Shown here: one piece after another, positions 1 through 8,462 of the stretch
Position numbering within the stretch: position 1 is the first letter of the stretch
Layout: each line of letters begins with the position of its first letter
NCBI GenBank assembly: GCA_963841325.1
Contig: CAWJBZ010000001.1
Span: 1-64,000 of the forward strand
Reading direction: 5' to 3'
DNA: 64,000 nucleotides
From: CAVPPA01 sp963841325
GTDB taxonomy: Bacteria > Patescibacteriota > Saccharimonadia > Saccharimonadales > UBA4665
Position numbers and translations under genes: made by a program
The notes under the pieces: generated by a model
The model's database searches: none
What the model saw: the letters and a program-made list of their open reading frames with translations, nothing else
What the model was told of the DNA's origin: nothing

Positions 1-28
1 TTGACGGTAATTACTGTTTGCTGTTCCA

Positions 29-47
29 TATATACTCACAGTATATA
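29..47. promoter_or_regulatory. Inverted repeat, operator-like
   Basis: TATATAC (29-35) and GTATATA (41-47) form a perfect 7-bp inverted repeat around a 5-nt spacer in an AT-rich stretch. The half-site resembles the paired GTATATAC elements over the mazE promoter at 49128-49147. No gene can be assigned to it, so the regulatory role is a guess. Confidence 0.25.
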
Positions 48-221
48 CCTTAAGTCTATACCTATAAACATTACTATGATAAACATACAACTCTTGAAAG
101 ATAACGAAAAGCATTGAAGAACGAATATTTTTCATCGGTTCTTCAAAATAGTAAACCTCAAATGCTCGGACTTATTTCTGTCTCAAAAGAAAGATTAAAA
201 AATATACTATCTGGCTTTAGT

Positions 222-290
222 TTACCATTTTTTTTCTTCCCACTCTTCGTCTTCGCCTTCTTCCCATTCATCTTCTTCTTCGAATATCAT
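222..290 (-). CDS. Possible 22-residue acidic peptide
   Basis: A 22-codon frame starts at ATG 290-288 and ends at TAA 224-222. More than half of the residues are Glu or Asp and three are Trp. A GAGGTG Shine-Dalgarno-like sequence lies at 306-301, 10 nt before the start. The same site is only 3 nt before an overlapping nine-codon arginine-rich frame starting at 297, so the true start is unclear. This is the only gene-like signal in the 406 bp before pilC. I recognise no family. Its opposite strand produces an artefactual Phe-rich frame. Confidence 0.3.
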   Translation of the reverse strand: MIFEEEDEWEEGEDEEWEEKKW

Positions 291-406
291 GTCGCATTTT
301 CACCTCACTTAAAACGTTTTTATGCTATCGTATCACCGCGGTAGTTTAATACATTTAGATTCGTCAACTGTCGTTAATACTGGAGAATATTTACCCAGAA
401 TCAAAC

Positions 407-1426
407 ATGCTTCATGCCAATAACCCTTATTTCAAAAAGGTTATAGGAGATGTATCCAAAGACATAGAAGCCGGATTGCCATTAGGTGATGCCTTTGCCA
501 AATATCCTAACGTTTTTTCAGATGTTTACGTCAATATGGTTCGAGCAGGTGAAGCTGGTGGTATTCTGGATGAAATTTTTAAGCGTTTGGCTTACCAAGC
601 TGAAAAAGATGCTACTATCCGTAAAAAAATCATGGGTGCCATGGCTTACCCATTGGTTATTTTAACCATTACGGTGATTGGTTTCTTCTTTATCATGACC
701 TTTATTATCCCAAAACTAGGCAACATTTTTACCCAACTGGGCGGACCTCATGCACAATTACCGATCTATACCCGCGTTCTGTTGGGTATTAGCAATTTTT
801 GTATTGGTAGTGGCGTGATGCGTTCGATCCCCGGCTTGAGTGTATTACCGCTAATCAATCGGTTGCCCAATCTGTTGTTCATCATTTTTGTGGTTGTTAT
901 TATTACAATTTATACACTGCGCTACATTAGGACTCCAAAAGGGAAAATGCACTATCACGCTTTACTTTTAAAAATCCCGGTGCTCAAGACTATCATTATC
1001 AAAATATCGGTGGCCCGTTTTGCTCGAACTTTTTCATCATTGACCTCTTCGGGTGTAACCGTGTTGGATGCTTTGGATGTTACCGGTAGTGCGCTTGGCA
1101 ATAAAGTCATTGAAGCTGAGTTAACCGCTGCTGCCAAGGAAGTAAGAAACGGCCGTCCGCTTAGTGAGCCGCTCAGCAAAAGTAAATTATTTCCACCGAT
1201 CGTTTCGCAAATGCTGGCAGTAGGTGAAGAAACCGGCCAAATCGATACGATACTAGTGAAGATCGCTGACTTCTACGAAGAGGATGTGGACACTGTGATT
1301 GATTCTTTAAGCTCCATCATCGAGCCACTGATGATTATTGTTTTGGGTAGTGTCGTTGGACTGATTGCGGCTAGTGTGATGGGACCGATTGCTACTCTAA
1401 GTCAGAAAATTAATCCCAATGACTAA
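407..1426 (+). CDS. pilC: Type IV pilus inner-membrane platform protein PilC (GspF family), N-terminally truncated
   Basis: PilC anchors the pilus assembly ATPase and passes pilin subunits to the growing fibre. The 339 residues contain two GspF-type domains: the first begins inside the conserved NPYFKKVIGDV...GEAGG region, and the second ends GEETGQID...SIIEPLMI. Membrane segments lie near residues 75-100, 155-180 and 305-330. The family is usually about 400 residues, and roughly the first 90 are missing. The reading frame upstream is open only to a TAG at 356-358 and does not resemble PilC. No good Shine-Dalgarno precedes the ATG, and pilB/pilT, commonly upstream of pilC, are not visible. 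It leads the pilus cluster. The truncation may be real or an assembly junction. Confidence 0.85.
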   Translation: MLHANNPYFKKVIGDVSKDIEAGLPLGDAFAKYPNVFSDVYVNMVRAGEAGGILDEIFKRLAYQAEKDATIRKKIMGAMAYPLVILTITVIGFFFIMTFIIPKLGNIFTQLGGPHAQLPIYTRVLLGISNFCIGSGVMRSIPGLSVLPLINRLPNLLFIIFVVVIITIYTLRYIRTPKGKMHYHALLLKIPVLKTIIIKISVARFARTFSSLTSSGVTVLDALDVTGSALGNKVIEAELTAAAKEVRNGRPLSEPLSKSKLFPPIVSQMLAVGEETGQIDTILVKIADFYEEDVDTVIDSLSSIIEPLMIIVLGSVVGLIAASVMGPIATLSQKINPND

Positions 1427-1468
1427 TAAAGATCGATTAACAAAGGTTGAACAAGTTAGGACTAATCC

Positions 1469-1496
1469 TTGACTAGATTCAGCTTATGGTTATAAT
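1469..1496 (+). promoter_or_regulatory. Strong promoter of the major pilin gene
   Basis: TTGACT (1469-1474) and TATAAT (1491-1496) are separated by 16 nt, close to the sigma70-type consensus. The roughly 90-nt leader that follows contains an 8-bp inverted repeat (TGATACTT ... AAGTATCA) and ends in the Shine-Dalgarno AAGGAGGG at 1578-1585. Confidence 0.75.
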
Positions 1497-1594
1497 CAAG
1501 TCAGATACTGATACTTCTCTGGGAACAGGGACAATAAGTATCATCGTTACCAAAACGATTAAGAACAATTTAATTATAAGGAGGGTGGGCTCTA

Positions 1595-2137
1595 ATGATC
1601 TCACTTAAAAAACAAAGAGGTTTCACGATTGTGGAACTGTTAATCGTCATTATTGTCATTGGCATTTTGGCAACGCTGGTCTTAGTGACATATGCTGGAG
1701 TACAAGCGAAAGCTCGCGATTCCAAGCGACAAACAGACATCGACGCAATCGATAGTCACCTCGAAACATTTTATGCACAGTACGGTTTTTACCCGACGCT
1801 GTGTGACTTACAGACTATCGGCTCCGGATTCGCAGCCAACTGTAACACCGGTCCCGGTACTACCGTAGCAGCCAGTTTTGTTGAGACCTATTTGCAGGGT
1901 CTTGACCCAGCTGCACTACAAAGCCCAATGGGCAACAGTACCACGGGTGGTATTGCGGCAGCCGCTGCAGACAGTGGTGGTTGGGCTTACGGTTATGTAG
2001 CTAGCGGTACTGGTTGTACTAACACTGCCGCCACAACAATTTCAAGTGGCGCTCCATCAAACAATGGTTGTACGGCTTTTACGCTGACAGCTGATTTGGA
2101 AAGTGGTGGAACCTGGTCGAAAAACAGCCTAACCTAA
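1595..2137 (+). CDS. pilA: Major type IV prepilin (PilA/PulG-like)
   Basis: This is the structural pilin exported and polymerised into the fibre. The class III signal is textbook: a short basic leader, prepilinase site G|FTIVELL with Gly9 and Phe10, Glu at +5 of the mature protein, then about 20 hydrophobic residues. The 150-residue globular part is rich in Gly, Ser, Thr and Ala and has four Cys that could form disulfides. AAGGAGGG lies 9 nt before the ATG. Its own strong promoter and a terminator directly after the stop make it a mainly monocistronic, probably highly expressed gene inside the cluster. Confidence 0.9.
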   Translation: MISLKKQRGFTIVELLIVIIVIGILATLVLVTYAGVQAKARDSKRQTDIDAIDSHLETFYAQYGFYPTLCDLQTIGSGFAANCNTGPGTTVAASFVETYLQGLDPAALQSPMGNSTTGGIAAAAADSGGWAYGYVASGTGCTNTAATTISSGAPSNNGCTAFTLTADLESGGTWSKNSLT

Positions 2138-2168
2138 ACCTTGTTTTCTGATAAAACAAGCAAAAATT

Positions 2169-2190
2169 CGGGGCTTTTGCCCCGGTTTTT
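2169..2190 (+). terminator. Rho-independent terminator after the major pilin
   Basis: A 6-bp CGGGGC/GCCCCG stem with a TTTT loop (2169-2184) is followed by GTTTTTG. It separates the pilin from the minor pilins. A second hairpin (CTTGTTTT/AAAACAAG) lies just upstream at 2140-2160. A TATAAT at 2192-2197 immediately follows and probably restarts transcription for the next gene. Confidence 0.8.
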
Positions 2191-2211
2191 GTATAATAAA
2201 GCTTAACAACT

Positions 2212-2610
2212 ATGACCCAATCAACAAACACTGCCGGATTTACCATAATTGAGCTGATTATTACAATCGTCGTTTTCGGTTTGATAGCCGCTGGCATAGC
2301 TGAAGTTTTTGTTGGTGTTACAAATGTCCAACGGAATGCTAATTACCTAGAAATCGCTACTACCGCTGCTCAGTCGGAAGTGGAATCGCTGCGTAATAAC
2401 AATTACGATCAGTTGCCCAACGGCCAAAATATCAATTTTACTAGTCAATTACCCAGTAATCTGCCTAAACCCTGTAGTGGTACGGTAGTTATTAGTCAGC
2501 CGGTTGCTGATTTGAAACGGGTGGATGTTACTGTTACCTACAACCAGGATGGCCACACCCAAAGCGTCGTGCTTAGTTCACTAATTGGCATTATTGGTAT
2601 AGCACAATGA
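2212..2610 (+). CDS. Minor prepilin (PilV/GspI-like)
   Basis: A minor pilin probably primes fibre assembly or sits at the tip. The prepilin signal is clear: AGFTIIELI with cleavage before Phe11, Glu at +5 and a hydrophobic N-terminal helix. At 132 residues it is short and ends in a second hydrophobic stretch. Its stop overlaps the start of the next gene by 4 nt (ATGA), so the two are translationally coupled. Transcription probably starts from the TATAAT at 2192-2197. Assignment to PilV rather than another minor pilin class rests on size and order only. Confidence 0.75.
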   Translation: MTQSTNTAGFTIIELIITIVVFGLIAAGIAEVFVGVTNVQRNANYLEIATTAAQSEVESLRNNNYDQLPNGQNINFTSQLPSNLPKPCSGTVVISQPVADLKRVDVTVTYNQDGHTQSVVLSSLIGIIGIAQ

Positions 2611-3272
2611 ACAAATTAAGAGGTGCTGGTTTTACTATAGTTGAGTTACTAATTGCCATTACCGTAAGCGTGGTGCTGATGTTGGCGGTGATGGGATTTA
2701 TGACTAATGAGATTGACCAGAGTACTGTAGCTTCTGCCCAGGCTGCCCTATTAAGCCAGGCTGGGGTTGGTCTAAACCGAATTAATACCGATGTCCGGTT
2801 GTCATCAAATGCTGACGCTAATAACCGCTGGCCGGATAATTACCCCCCGACATCGGGTAACGCTTACAGCTGGGCCTCTAGCAGTACTACTCTGATTTTG
2901 GCTACAGCCGCTACCGATATCCATGGGAACATTCTCTGGCAAGATGCCAGTGAGTATATACCTTATAAAAATAATCTAATCTATTTTGTCCAAAATGGAA
3001 CATTGTATAAGCGCACCTTAGCAGCACAAGTTACCGGTAACGTGACTCTGACTAGTTGTCCGGCGGCTCATGCTTCCGGTACTTGCCCGGCAGATGAAAT
3101 TATCTTGAATAATGTCAGTAGCTTTACTGTTAATTATCTGGATGGTAATGGCAACTCAGTTATTCCGACCAATGCCCGCTCGATTGATCTACAGGTTTCA
3201 CTAGCTTCGACTTCATTTGGCCGACCGATCAAAGCTACGTATACTACACAAATGGTATTTAGAGATGATTAA
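2607..3272 (+). CDS. Minor prepilin (PilW/GspJ-like)
   Basis: The prepilin signal AGFTIVELLIA (cleavage before Phe9) is followed by a hydrophobic helix and a 190-residue beta-rich globular domain with a Cys pair near the middle (TSCPAAHASGTCPADE). The size and the phrase LNRINTDVRLSSNA match the PilW/GspJ type, which has a long N-terminal helix followed by a beta domain. It overlaps the preceding gene by 4 nt and the following one by 8 nt. Confidence 0.75.
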   Translation: MNKLRGAGFTIVELLIAITVSVVLMLAVMGFMTNEIDQSTVASAQAALLSQAGVGLNRINTDVRLSSNADANNRWPDNYPPTSGNAYSWASSSTTLILATAATDIHGNILWQDASEYIPYKNNLIYFVQNGTLYKRTLAAQVTGNVTLTSCPAAHASGTCPADEIILNNVSSFTVNYLDGNGNSVIPTNARSIDLQVSLASTSFGRPIKATYTTQMVFRDD

Positions 3273-4704
3273 ATTATTTATCAAGATAGTTAATAAGATA
3301 ATGCGCCGCTCGGTTTCGCAAAGCGGTTATATTTTGGTTGCTGTTCTATGGGTATCAATTGTGTTAACTATTATTGCCTTTGCACTACTGAGTGGCAGTT
3401 CAGATCAGTTTGTGTTATCAAGTGATAATTTATATTCAGTTAATGCCCTCTACACCGCTGAAGCCGGAATTGAACAATCGATTAGCCAACTAAATCAAAA
3501 CAGTAGTTTTAACGGTTATTCAACTGCTCAAACCTTTTTTAGCAGCAGCGCCCAAGGGACCGGAACCTATACATCGAAAGTAACAAATGTAACTGGTACT
3601 AACGCCAAGACTATTACTTCTACGGGGATAGTTTATCGATATGGTGTTGCCAGTGAGGTTGCTTCTCGAACTATTGAGGTAACCGTAGTGGGCACTGGTG
3701 CCAGTAGTGACTCGGTGTTTTCTGGCCCAGGTGGTTTAATTTTAAGCGGTAGTGCTAACATCACTAACGGACCGGTATATGTAAACGGTTTTATAACAAT
3801 GAGTGGAGCCGCCCAAATCGGGACCAACTCTCAGCCATTAGTGGTTAATGTTGCCAATGACGCTTGTCCGACCGGTTCCAGTCCTGGCTCAACTTATCCA
3901 AAGGTTTGCACTTCTGGTCAGCCGATCTCAGTGTCCGGTAGTCCAACTATTTATGGAACGGTTTGCGCTACCGGCCAGACCAGTAGCACTGATATCAAAA
4001 CCGGTAGTGGTGGCCAGGGGCTAGAGGCAGGCTGTACTGCCCCAGTAGTATCAACACCGTCCTATAACCGGCTAGCTCAAATTAGTGCCGTAACTACCAC
4101 GGCTTCCGGAAGTAGTAATACTTATACTTGTCAACAGTATCCATTTAACCGGACTTGGCCAGCTAATTTGGAATTAACTGGTAATGTTACCATTGGCAGT
4201 AGTTGCAATTTGACTATCAATGGTAATGTTTATATTACCGGCAGCTTAAATATCGGCGGAGCGGCAACTATCACCGTCGCTAACAGCGCCGGTACGACAC
4301 CGCCAGTGATAATTGTCGACGGGACAATTACCGTTGGCGGCTCGGCTACTATGGTAGCTGATAGTAGTGGGATAGGTGCCGAATTTATTAGTTTTGATAG
4401 TACTAATTCATGCACTACTTCTACTTCAGCTTCAACTTATTGTGCAACGCTAACTGGCAATGATTTATACAATTCTTCTCAATTACAGACCGTTAATATC
4501 GGCGGAGCGGCCACTTTACCGGGTATGATATTCCAAGCTTACTGGGGTGAATTGGTGCTGGGTGGTAGCGGCCACATCGGCGCAGTAGCCGGACAAACCA
4601 TTAATATGAGTGGAGCTGGAACTATTGTGTTCGGCACTACTTTGTCATCAGGTACCAGCACCTGGACTATCTCTAGTTACCAAGAATTACCCGCTATTCT
4701 TTAA
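3265..4704 (+). CDS. PilX-like pilus protein with repetitive beta-helix-type domain
   Basis: The start at 3265 (MIKLF) is preferred over an earlier in-frame ATG at 3217, which would lie deep inside the previous gene. One membrane segment (about residues 20-42, SGYILVAVLWVSIVLTIIAF) is followed by TAEAGIEQ, typical of PilX N-termini. The remaining 400 residues are Gly, Ser, Thr and Asn rich, with recurring segments such as GSANITNGPVYVNG, TGNVTIGSSCNLTING and GGAATITV. This suggests a stacked beta-solenoid (polymer-forming-like) surface domain. It may be an adhesin or pilus tip component; that role is inferred from context. Confidence 0.7.
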   Translation: MIKLFIKIVNKIMRRSVSQSGYILVAVLWVSIVLTIIAFALLSGSSDQFVLSSDNLYSVNALYTAEAGIEQSISQLNQNSSFNGYSTAQTFFSSSAQGTGTYTSKVTNVTGTNAKTITSTGIVYRYGVASEVASRTIEVTVVGTGASSDSVFSGPGGLILSGSANITNGPVYVNGFITMSGAAQIGTNSQPLVVNVANDACPTGSSPGSTYPKVCTSGQPISVSGSPTIYGTVCATGQTSSTDIKTGSGGQGLEAGCTAPVVSTPSYNRLAQISAVTTTASGSSNTYTCQQYPFNRTWPANLELTGNVTIGSSCNLTINGNVYITGSLNIGGAATITVANSAGTTPPVIIVDGTITVGGSATMVADSSGIGAEFISFDSTNSCTTSTSASTYCATLTGNDLYNSSQLQTVNIGGAATLPGMIFQAYWGELVLGGSGHIGAVAGQTINMSGAGTIVFGTTLSSGTSTWTISSYQELPAIL

Positions 4705-4764
4705 GCATAAGCTTCGGTTCATCTGATAGAAAATGATATACTTACAGCTAAGGGTCGATACTAG

Positions 4765-5844
4765 ATGGGCAGTACCAATACGCCGAATTTATTAAGAGAT
4801 AAACCAATTTTTGGTCTTGATGTTGGTCATACCTCACTGAAAGTTATGCAGGTTGAGCAATTTACTGGCAGTACGCCAATGCCCCGCTTAATTGGCTATG
4901 GAACCGCAACTTTTGACACTAGTGCTTTGGATAACGGTGTTATTGTTAAGCCGGAGGTGATTGCCGAAACTCTGGCGCATTTGTTTCGAAAGCAATTGAT
5001 CGGTGATATTACCACGCAGCGGGTGGCTATTGCCCTGCCATCTTACCGCTCTTTTTCGCGCTCCATGCAGTTGCCTAAATTATCAGTCGGCGATCTTCAT
5101 GAAGCCGTTAAGCTAGAAGCCGAACAATATATCCCCTTGCCCCTGGATGACCTTTATCTAGATTACCTAATTACCAGGGAAGGTAAAGATATGAACGACC
5201 TTTTGGCGGTTGCTGTACCCAAAGAAATTGTTGATTCTTATCTTGTACTAGCTCGTATGGTAGGGCTAGAAGTGATGCTCGTCGAAACAACTATGGCTGC
5301 CGATTCGCGACTTTTTAGTCATGACCGATATAATAATTACACTAGCGTTATTATTGACTTCGGTTCACTTTCGGCCGATATCAGTATTTTCAATAAAAAC
5401 ACGCTAGTTACTGGTACTGTCCCAGCTGGAGGCTTGATCTTTACTAACAATATTAAGGAAAGCCTAAATGTCACCCTGGCTGAGGCCGGCATAATTAAAA
5501 CCAAGTACGGTTTAAGTTTAAGTAAAAAACAACGAGAGATTACCAGCGCCTTAAAACCAACGCTCCAAAAACTAATTAAAGAAATTCAACGCATGATCCG
5601 TTATCACGAAGAACATTACGGTTCAGACAAACCGATTGAGCAGGTCGTTATGCTCGGTGGCGGGGCAAATATGCCTGGATTGAGTGAATATTTAACAGAC
5701 TCCTTGCGTTTGCCGGTCCGTGTTCATGACCCATGGCAGTATTTGGATTTTAGCGGTTTTCAGACGCCTAACAAAGCCGATAGACTAATGTACGCCACAG
5801 TAGCCGGTCTTTCTTTAGTTAGTCCGAAAGTGATATTTGCATGA
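4765..5844 (+). CDS. pilM: Type IV pilus assembly protein PilM
   Basis: PilM is the cytoplasmic actin-like ATPase that binds the N-terminus of PilN and connects the alignment complex to the motor. Diagnostic motifs are FGLDVGHTSLKVMQV (phosphate 1 loop) near residue 16, IDFGSLSADISIF (phosphate 2) and MLGGGANMPGLSEYL (adenosine site) near 300. The 359 residues match the family. The stop overlaps the pilN start by 4 nt (ATGA). Confidence 0.92.
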   Translation: MGSTNTPNLLRDKPIFGLDVGHTSLKVMQVEQFTGSTPMPRLIGYGTATFDTSALDNGVIVKPEVIAETLAHLFRKQLIGDITTQRVAIALPSYRSFSRSMQLPKLSVGDLHEAVKLEAEQYIPLPLDDLYLDYLITREGKDMNDLLAVAVPKEIVDSYLVLARMVGLEVMLVETTMAADSRLFSHDRYNNYTSVIIDFGSLSADISIFNKNTLVTGTVPAGGLIFTNNIKESLNVTLAEAGIIKTKYGLSLSKKQREITSALKPTLQKLIKEIQRMIRYHEEHYGSDKPIEQVVMLGGGANMPGLSEYLTDSLRLPVRVHDPWQYLDFSGFQTPNKADRLMYATVAGLSLVSPKVIFA

Positions 5845-6449
5845 TTAATTTATTACCTCCTGAACTCAAGCAAGACTATCGGTATGCCTACCGAAACGTT
5901 CGTCTGATACGTTGGGTATTGGTCTTCGGTCTGAGTTTTATTGGTTTAATAGTTATCGGTGTAGCCGGGATTATCTACATCCAACAATCCACCCAAACCT
6001 ATGCTTCACAAGTTACCGAAGAGCAAAATTTATTAAATCAGCAAAAATTGCCAGCAACTCAAGCTCAGGTACAGAATATTAGCAACAGCCTAAAGCTGGC
6101 TGTCCAAGTATTATCGCAAGAGGTATTGTTTTCGAAGCTATTGGAACAGTTGGCAGCAGTTACTCCGAGTAGTGCCATCCTGACCAATCTTGATCTAAAT
6201 CAGTCACAAAGTGGCGTGACCATTACGGCTCAAACCGCAAATTACAATGCCGCTACTCAACTGCAGGTTAATTTAGCCGATCCAGCCAATAAAATATTTA
6301 GTAACGCCGATATCTTGAGTATTAACTGCTTGTCGGCATCCGAAGCAGCTGGAAGCCCGACGAACGCTCAGTATCCGTGTACCACCATCATCCGAGCATT
6401 GTTTGCTGCCAATAATCCATTTTTATTTATTAATAACAATGGGCAGTAA
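5841..6449 (+). CDS. pilN: Type IV pilus assembly protein PilN
   Basis: The N-terminal INLLPPEL is the classic PilN motif that binds PilM. One membrane helix (about residues 25-50) and a periplasmic-type domain of 150 residues follow, as in the family (about 200 residues). The gene overlaps pilM by 4 nt, and pilO begins immediately after it. In organisms with a single membrane the soluble domain would face outward. Confidence 0.88.
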   Translation: MINLLPPELKQDYRYAYRNVRLIRWVLVFGLSFIGLIVIGVAGIIYIQQSTQTYASQVTEEQNLLNQQKLPATQAQVQNISNSLKLAVQVLSQEVLFSKLLEQLAAVTPSSAILTNLDLNQSQSGVTITAQTANYNAATQLQVNLADPANKIFSNADILSINCLSASEAAGSPTNAQYPCTTIIRALFAANNPFLFINNNGQ

Positions 6450-6453
6450 GACG

Positions 6454-7059
6454 ATGAACAGTAAACGCTTGTATTACGGAATGTTGGGCATTATTGTCCT
6501 GCTGATAGTCGGCTTGATCGTTGGTGCTTACGGAGCTGACCGATTACTCCAAAACCAATCACAAAAACTAATTAATAATCGCTTACAAACTGACGTCCTT
6601 GGCCAAGAGCAAGATGAGCTCATCCAAGCCAAACAAGACATTAATAAATATCAAAACCTGGCATCGATTACCCAAAGCATAGTGCCACAAGATAAAGATC
6701 AGGCCGAAACGGTACTCCAAATTGTCAATATTGCCAATGCAAATGATGTTGTCCTGGGTTCGATAACATTTCCCTCCTCTACTCTTGGGCTTCAGACCGG
6801 TCAATCCGCTAGTTCTTCAACGGTCAGTCTATCTCAGCTTACGCCCGTTAAAGGTATCCCGGGGGTATATGACTTACAGCTAGTCATTGAATCGGATAGC
6901 ACCAGTCCTGTTCCCTATACCAATTTTATAAATTTCTTAACTGGTCTGGAAAATAATCGGCGAACGGCACTGATTAGTGATGTCTCCATTCAACCAAACC
7001 AATCAAATCGTGATACTCTATCTTTCACCTTAACCCTAAATGAGTACATTAAGCCATGA
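6454..7059 (+). CDS. pilO: Type IV pilus assembly protein PilO
   Basis: PilO pairs with PilN to form the alignment subcomplex. After a short N-terminus come one membrane helix (residues 8-28), a coiled-coil-like Gln-rich stretch and a ferredoxin-like domain ending SFTLTLNEYIK. I chose ATG 6454 (MNSKRLYYG) because the in-frame ATGs at 6403 and 6439 lie inside pilN and add an implausible tail. No strong Shine-Dalgarno is present, so translation may be coupled to pilN. The stop overlaps the next start by 4 nt. Confidence 0.82.
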   Translation: MNSKRLYYGMLGIIVLLIVGLIVGAYGADRLLQNQSQKLINNRLQTDVLGQEQDELIQAKQDINKYQNLASITQSIVPQDKDQAETVLQIVNIANANDVVLGSITFPSSTLGLQTGQSASSSTVSLSQLTPVKGIPGVYDLQLVIESDSTSPVPYTNFINFLTGLENNRRTALISDVSIQPNQSNRDTLSFTLTLNEYIKP

Positions 7060-7367
7060 AGAATAGCAATATTAATCTTAACTTTAAATCGTTACCCGAA
7101 CTGCTAAATTTTGCCGGACGTTATCTAAGCCGTTACGCGATTATTTTATTTTTAGTGTTTCTGGTAGCCATTTACGGTTTTGTACTGATGCAAATTAACT
7201 CTTTAAGTAATGCCAAGCCCAGTAATACAGCAGTTAGCACTCAAGCTCAAAGCGTGGCTATCCCACATATCGATCCAGCCACCGTTCAACAAATCCAGAA
7301 TCTGCAAAACAACAGTGTCAGTGTCCAAGCATTATTTAACCAAGCTCGGACTAACCCATTTCAATAA
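7056..7367 (+). CDS. Small membrane protein at end of pilus operon
   Basis: A 103-residue protein with one membrane helix (residues 27-47) and a polar tail ending ARTNPFQ. Position after PilMNO and the terminal NPFQ recall the place occupied by PilP in other systems, but no pilotin-like domain is visible, so the name PilP is not justified. It overlaps pilO by 4 nt and is the last gene of the plus-strand cluster. Confidence 0.7.
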   Translation: MKNSNINLNFKSLPELLNFAGRYLSRYAIILFLVFLVAIYGFVLMQINSLSNAKPSNTAVSTQAQSVAIPHIDPATVQQIQNLQNNSVSVQALFNQARTNPFQ

Positions 7368-7377
7368 TTAGTTCGGC

Positions 7378-8409
7378 TTATATTAGTGCTGATTGGTTTT
7401 TGTTGAGTGTCTGAGATTTGTTCAAGTGTTGGTAGGCTTTGGGAGTGACTTTCCGGCCACGCGGTGTTCGTTCCAATAAACCAATTTGCATCAAATAAGG
7501 CTCAATAAAATCTTCAATTGTCCCCCGCTCTTCGGCCGTTAGCGCTGCTAAGGTTTCGACTCCGACCGGACCACCTTGGTAATTATCAATGATGGCATTC
7601 AGTAGCAGTCTGTCTACCGGATCAAGGCCAAGCTTATCAATTTCCAGTAAGTTCAGAGCTTGATTGCAAACTAATGAATCGACAACGCCATCGCCGTTGA
7701 CGTCAGCATAATCCCGGACTCGCTTAAGCAATCGGTTGGCTATTCTAGGTGTCAGCCGGGCACGAGTAGCTAACAGTTCGGTCCCTTGCTGATCGATGCT
7801 GATGCCCAAAATTCTCGCCGATCGTTTAATAATCTGGCTGATCTCATCTGGGGTGTAAAACTCTAACCGATGTACATGCCCAAAACGGTCCCGTAACGGA
7901 GCAGCCATTGCGCCCGTTCGGGTAGTGGCCCCAATTAAGGTAAATCGAGGTAAATCTAATCGTAAGCTCCGCGCACTAGGTCCTTTGCCAAGCATAATGT
8001 CGAGCTTAAAGTCTTCCATGGCACTATATAAAACCTCCTCAACTGTACGGTGTAGCCGATGAATTTCATCAATAAATAAAATATCGCCATCCTGAAGATT
8101 AGTTAGCAGACTAGCCAGATCGCCAGCCCGTTCAATTGCTGGTCCAGAAGTAATACGAATCTGTGTACCCATCTCATGCGCAATCACACTAGCCATGGTG
8201 GTCTTCCCTAAGCCGGGTGGTCCATAAAGTAGTACGTGATCAAGTGGTTCTTTTCTTTTGGTAGCCGCTTTGACTGCTAATTGTAAATTCTGTTTCAGCC
8301 GTTCTTGGCCAATATAGTTTGCAAAATCATGTGGCCGCAAGCGGGCTTCAAATTCTGCCTCGGCAGGGCTATCCACCGATGGTTTGGTCGGCACAATCCG
8401 CTCAATCAT
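7378..8409 (-). CDS. ruvB: Holliday junction branch migration ATPase RuvB
   Basis: RuvB is the AAA+ motor that drives branch migration with RuvA. Visible motifs: DYIGQ-like entry (NYIGQERLKQNL), Walker A YGPPGLGKTT near residue 70, Walker B FIDEIHRL, sensor 1 GATTR and the C-terminal winged helix (GGPVGVETLA...EDFIEPYLMQIG). The 343 residues match the family. A TATAAT at 8423-8418 lies 8 nt before the ATG, implying a leaderless or near-leaderless transcript, although ruvA lies just upstream and could also feed it. Confidence 0.96.
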   Translation of the reverse strand: MIERIVPTKPSVDSPAEAEFEARLRPHDFANYIGQERLKQNLQLAVKAATKRKEPLDHVLLYGPPGLGKTTMASVIAHEMGTQIRITSGPAIERAGDLASLLTNLQDGDILFIDEIHRLHRTVEEVLYSAMEDFKLDIMLGKGPSARSLRLDLPRFTLIGATTRTGAMAAPLRDRFGHVHRLEFYTPDEISQIIKRSARILGISIDQQGTELLATRARLTPRIANRLLKRVRDYADVNGDGVVDSLVCNQALNLLEIDKLGLDPVDRLLLNAIIDNYQGGPVGVETLAALTAEERGTIEDFIEPYLMQIGLLERTPRGRKVTPKAYQHLNKSQTLNKNQSALI

Positions 8410-8462
8410 ATGGTTCCATTATACCTTGAAAATAGGCCTAAATGATGCTAAATAAACCCGTG

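Noticed and set aside
114..344. 76-codon Phe-rich frame on the plus strand
   Set aside because: Starts with TTG without ribosome site; its hydrophobic part is the antisense of a Glu/Asp-rich stretch.
2608..7059. UGA recoding as in Gracilibacteria/SR1
   Set aside because: TGA is the natural stop of several genes here (for example the minor pilin at 2610 and pilO at 7059), and no in-frame TGA interrupts conserved proteins except at the shifted glmS end.
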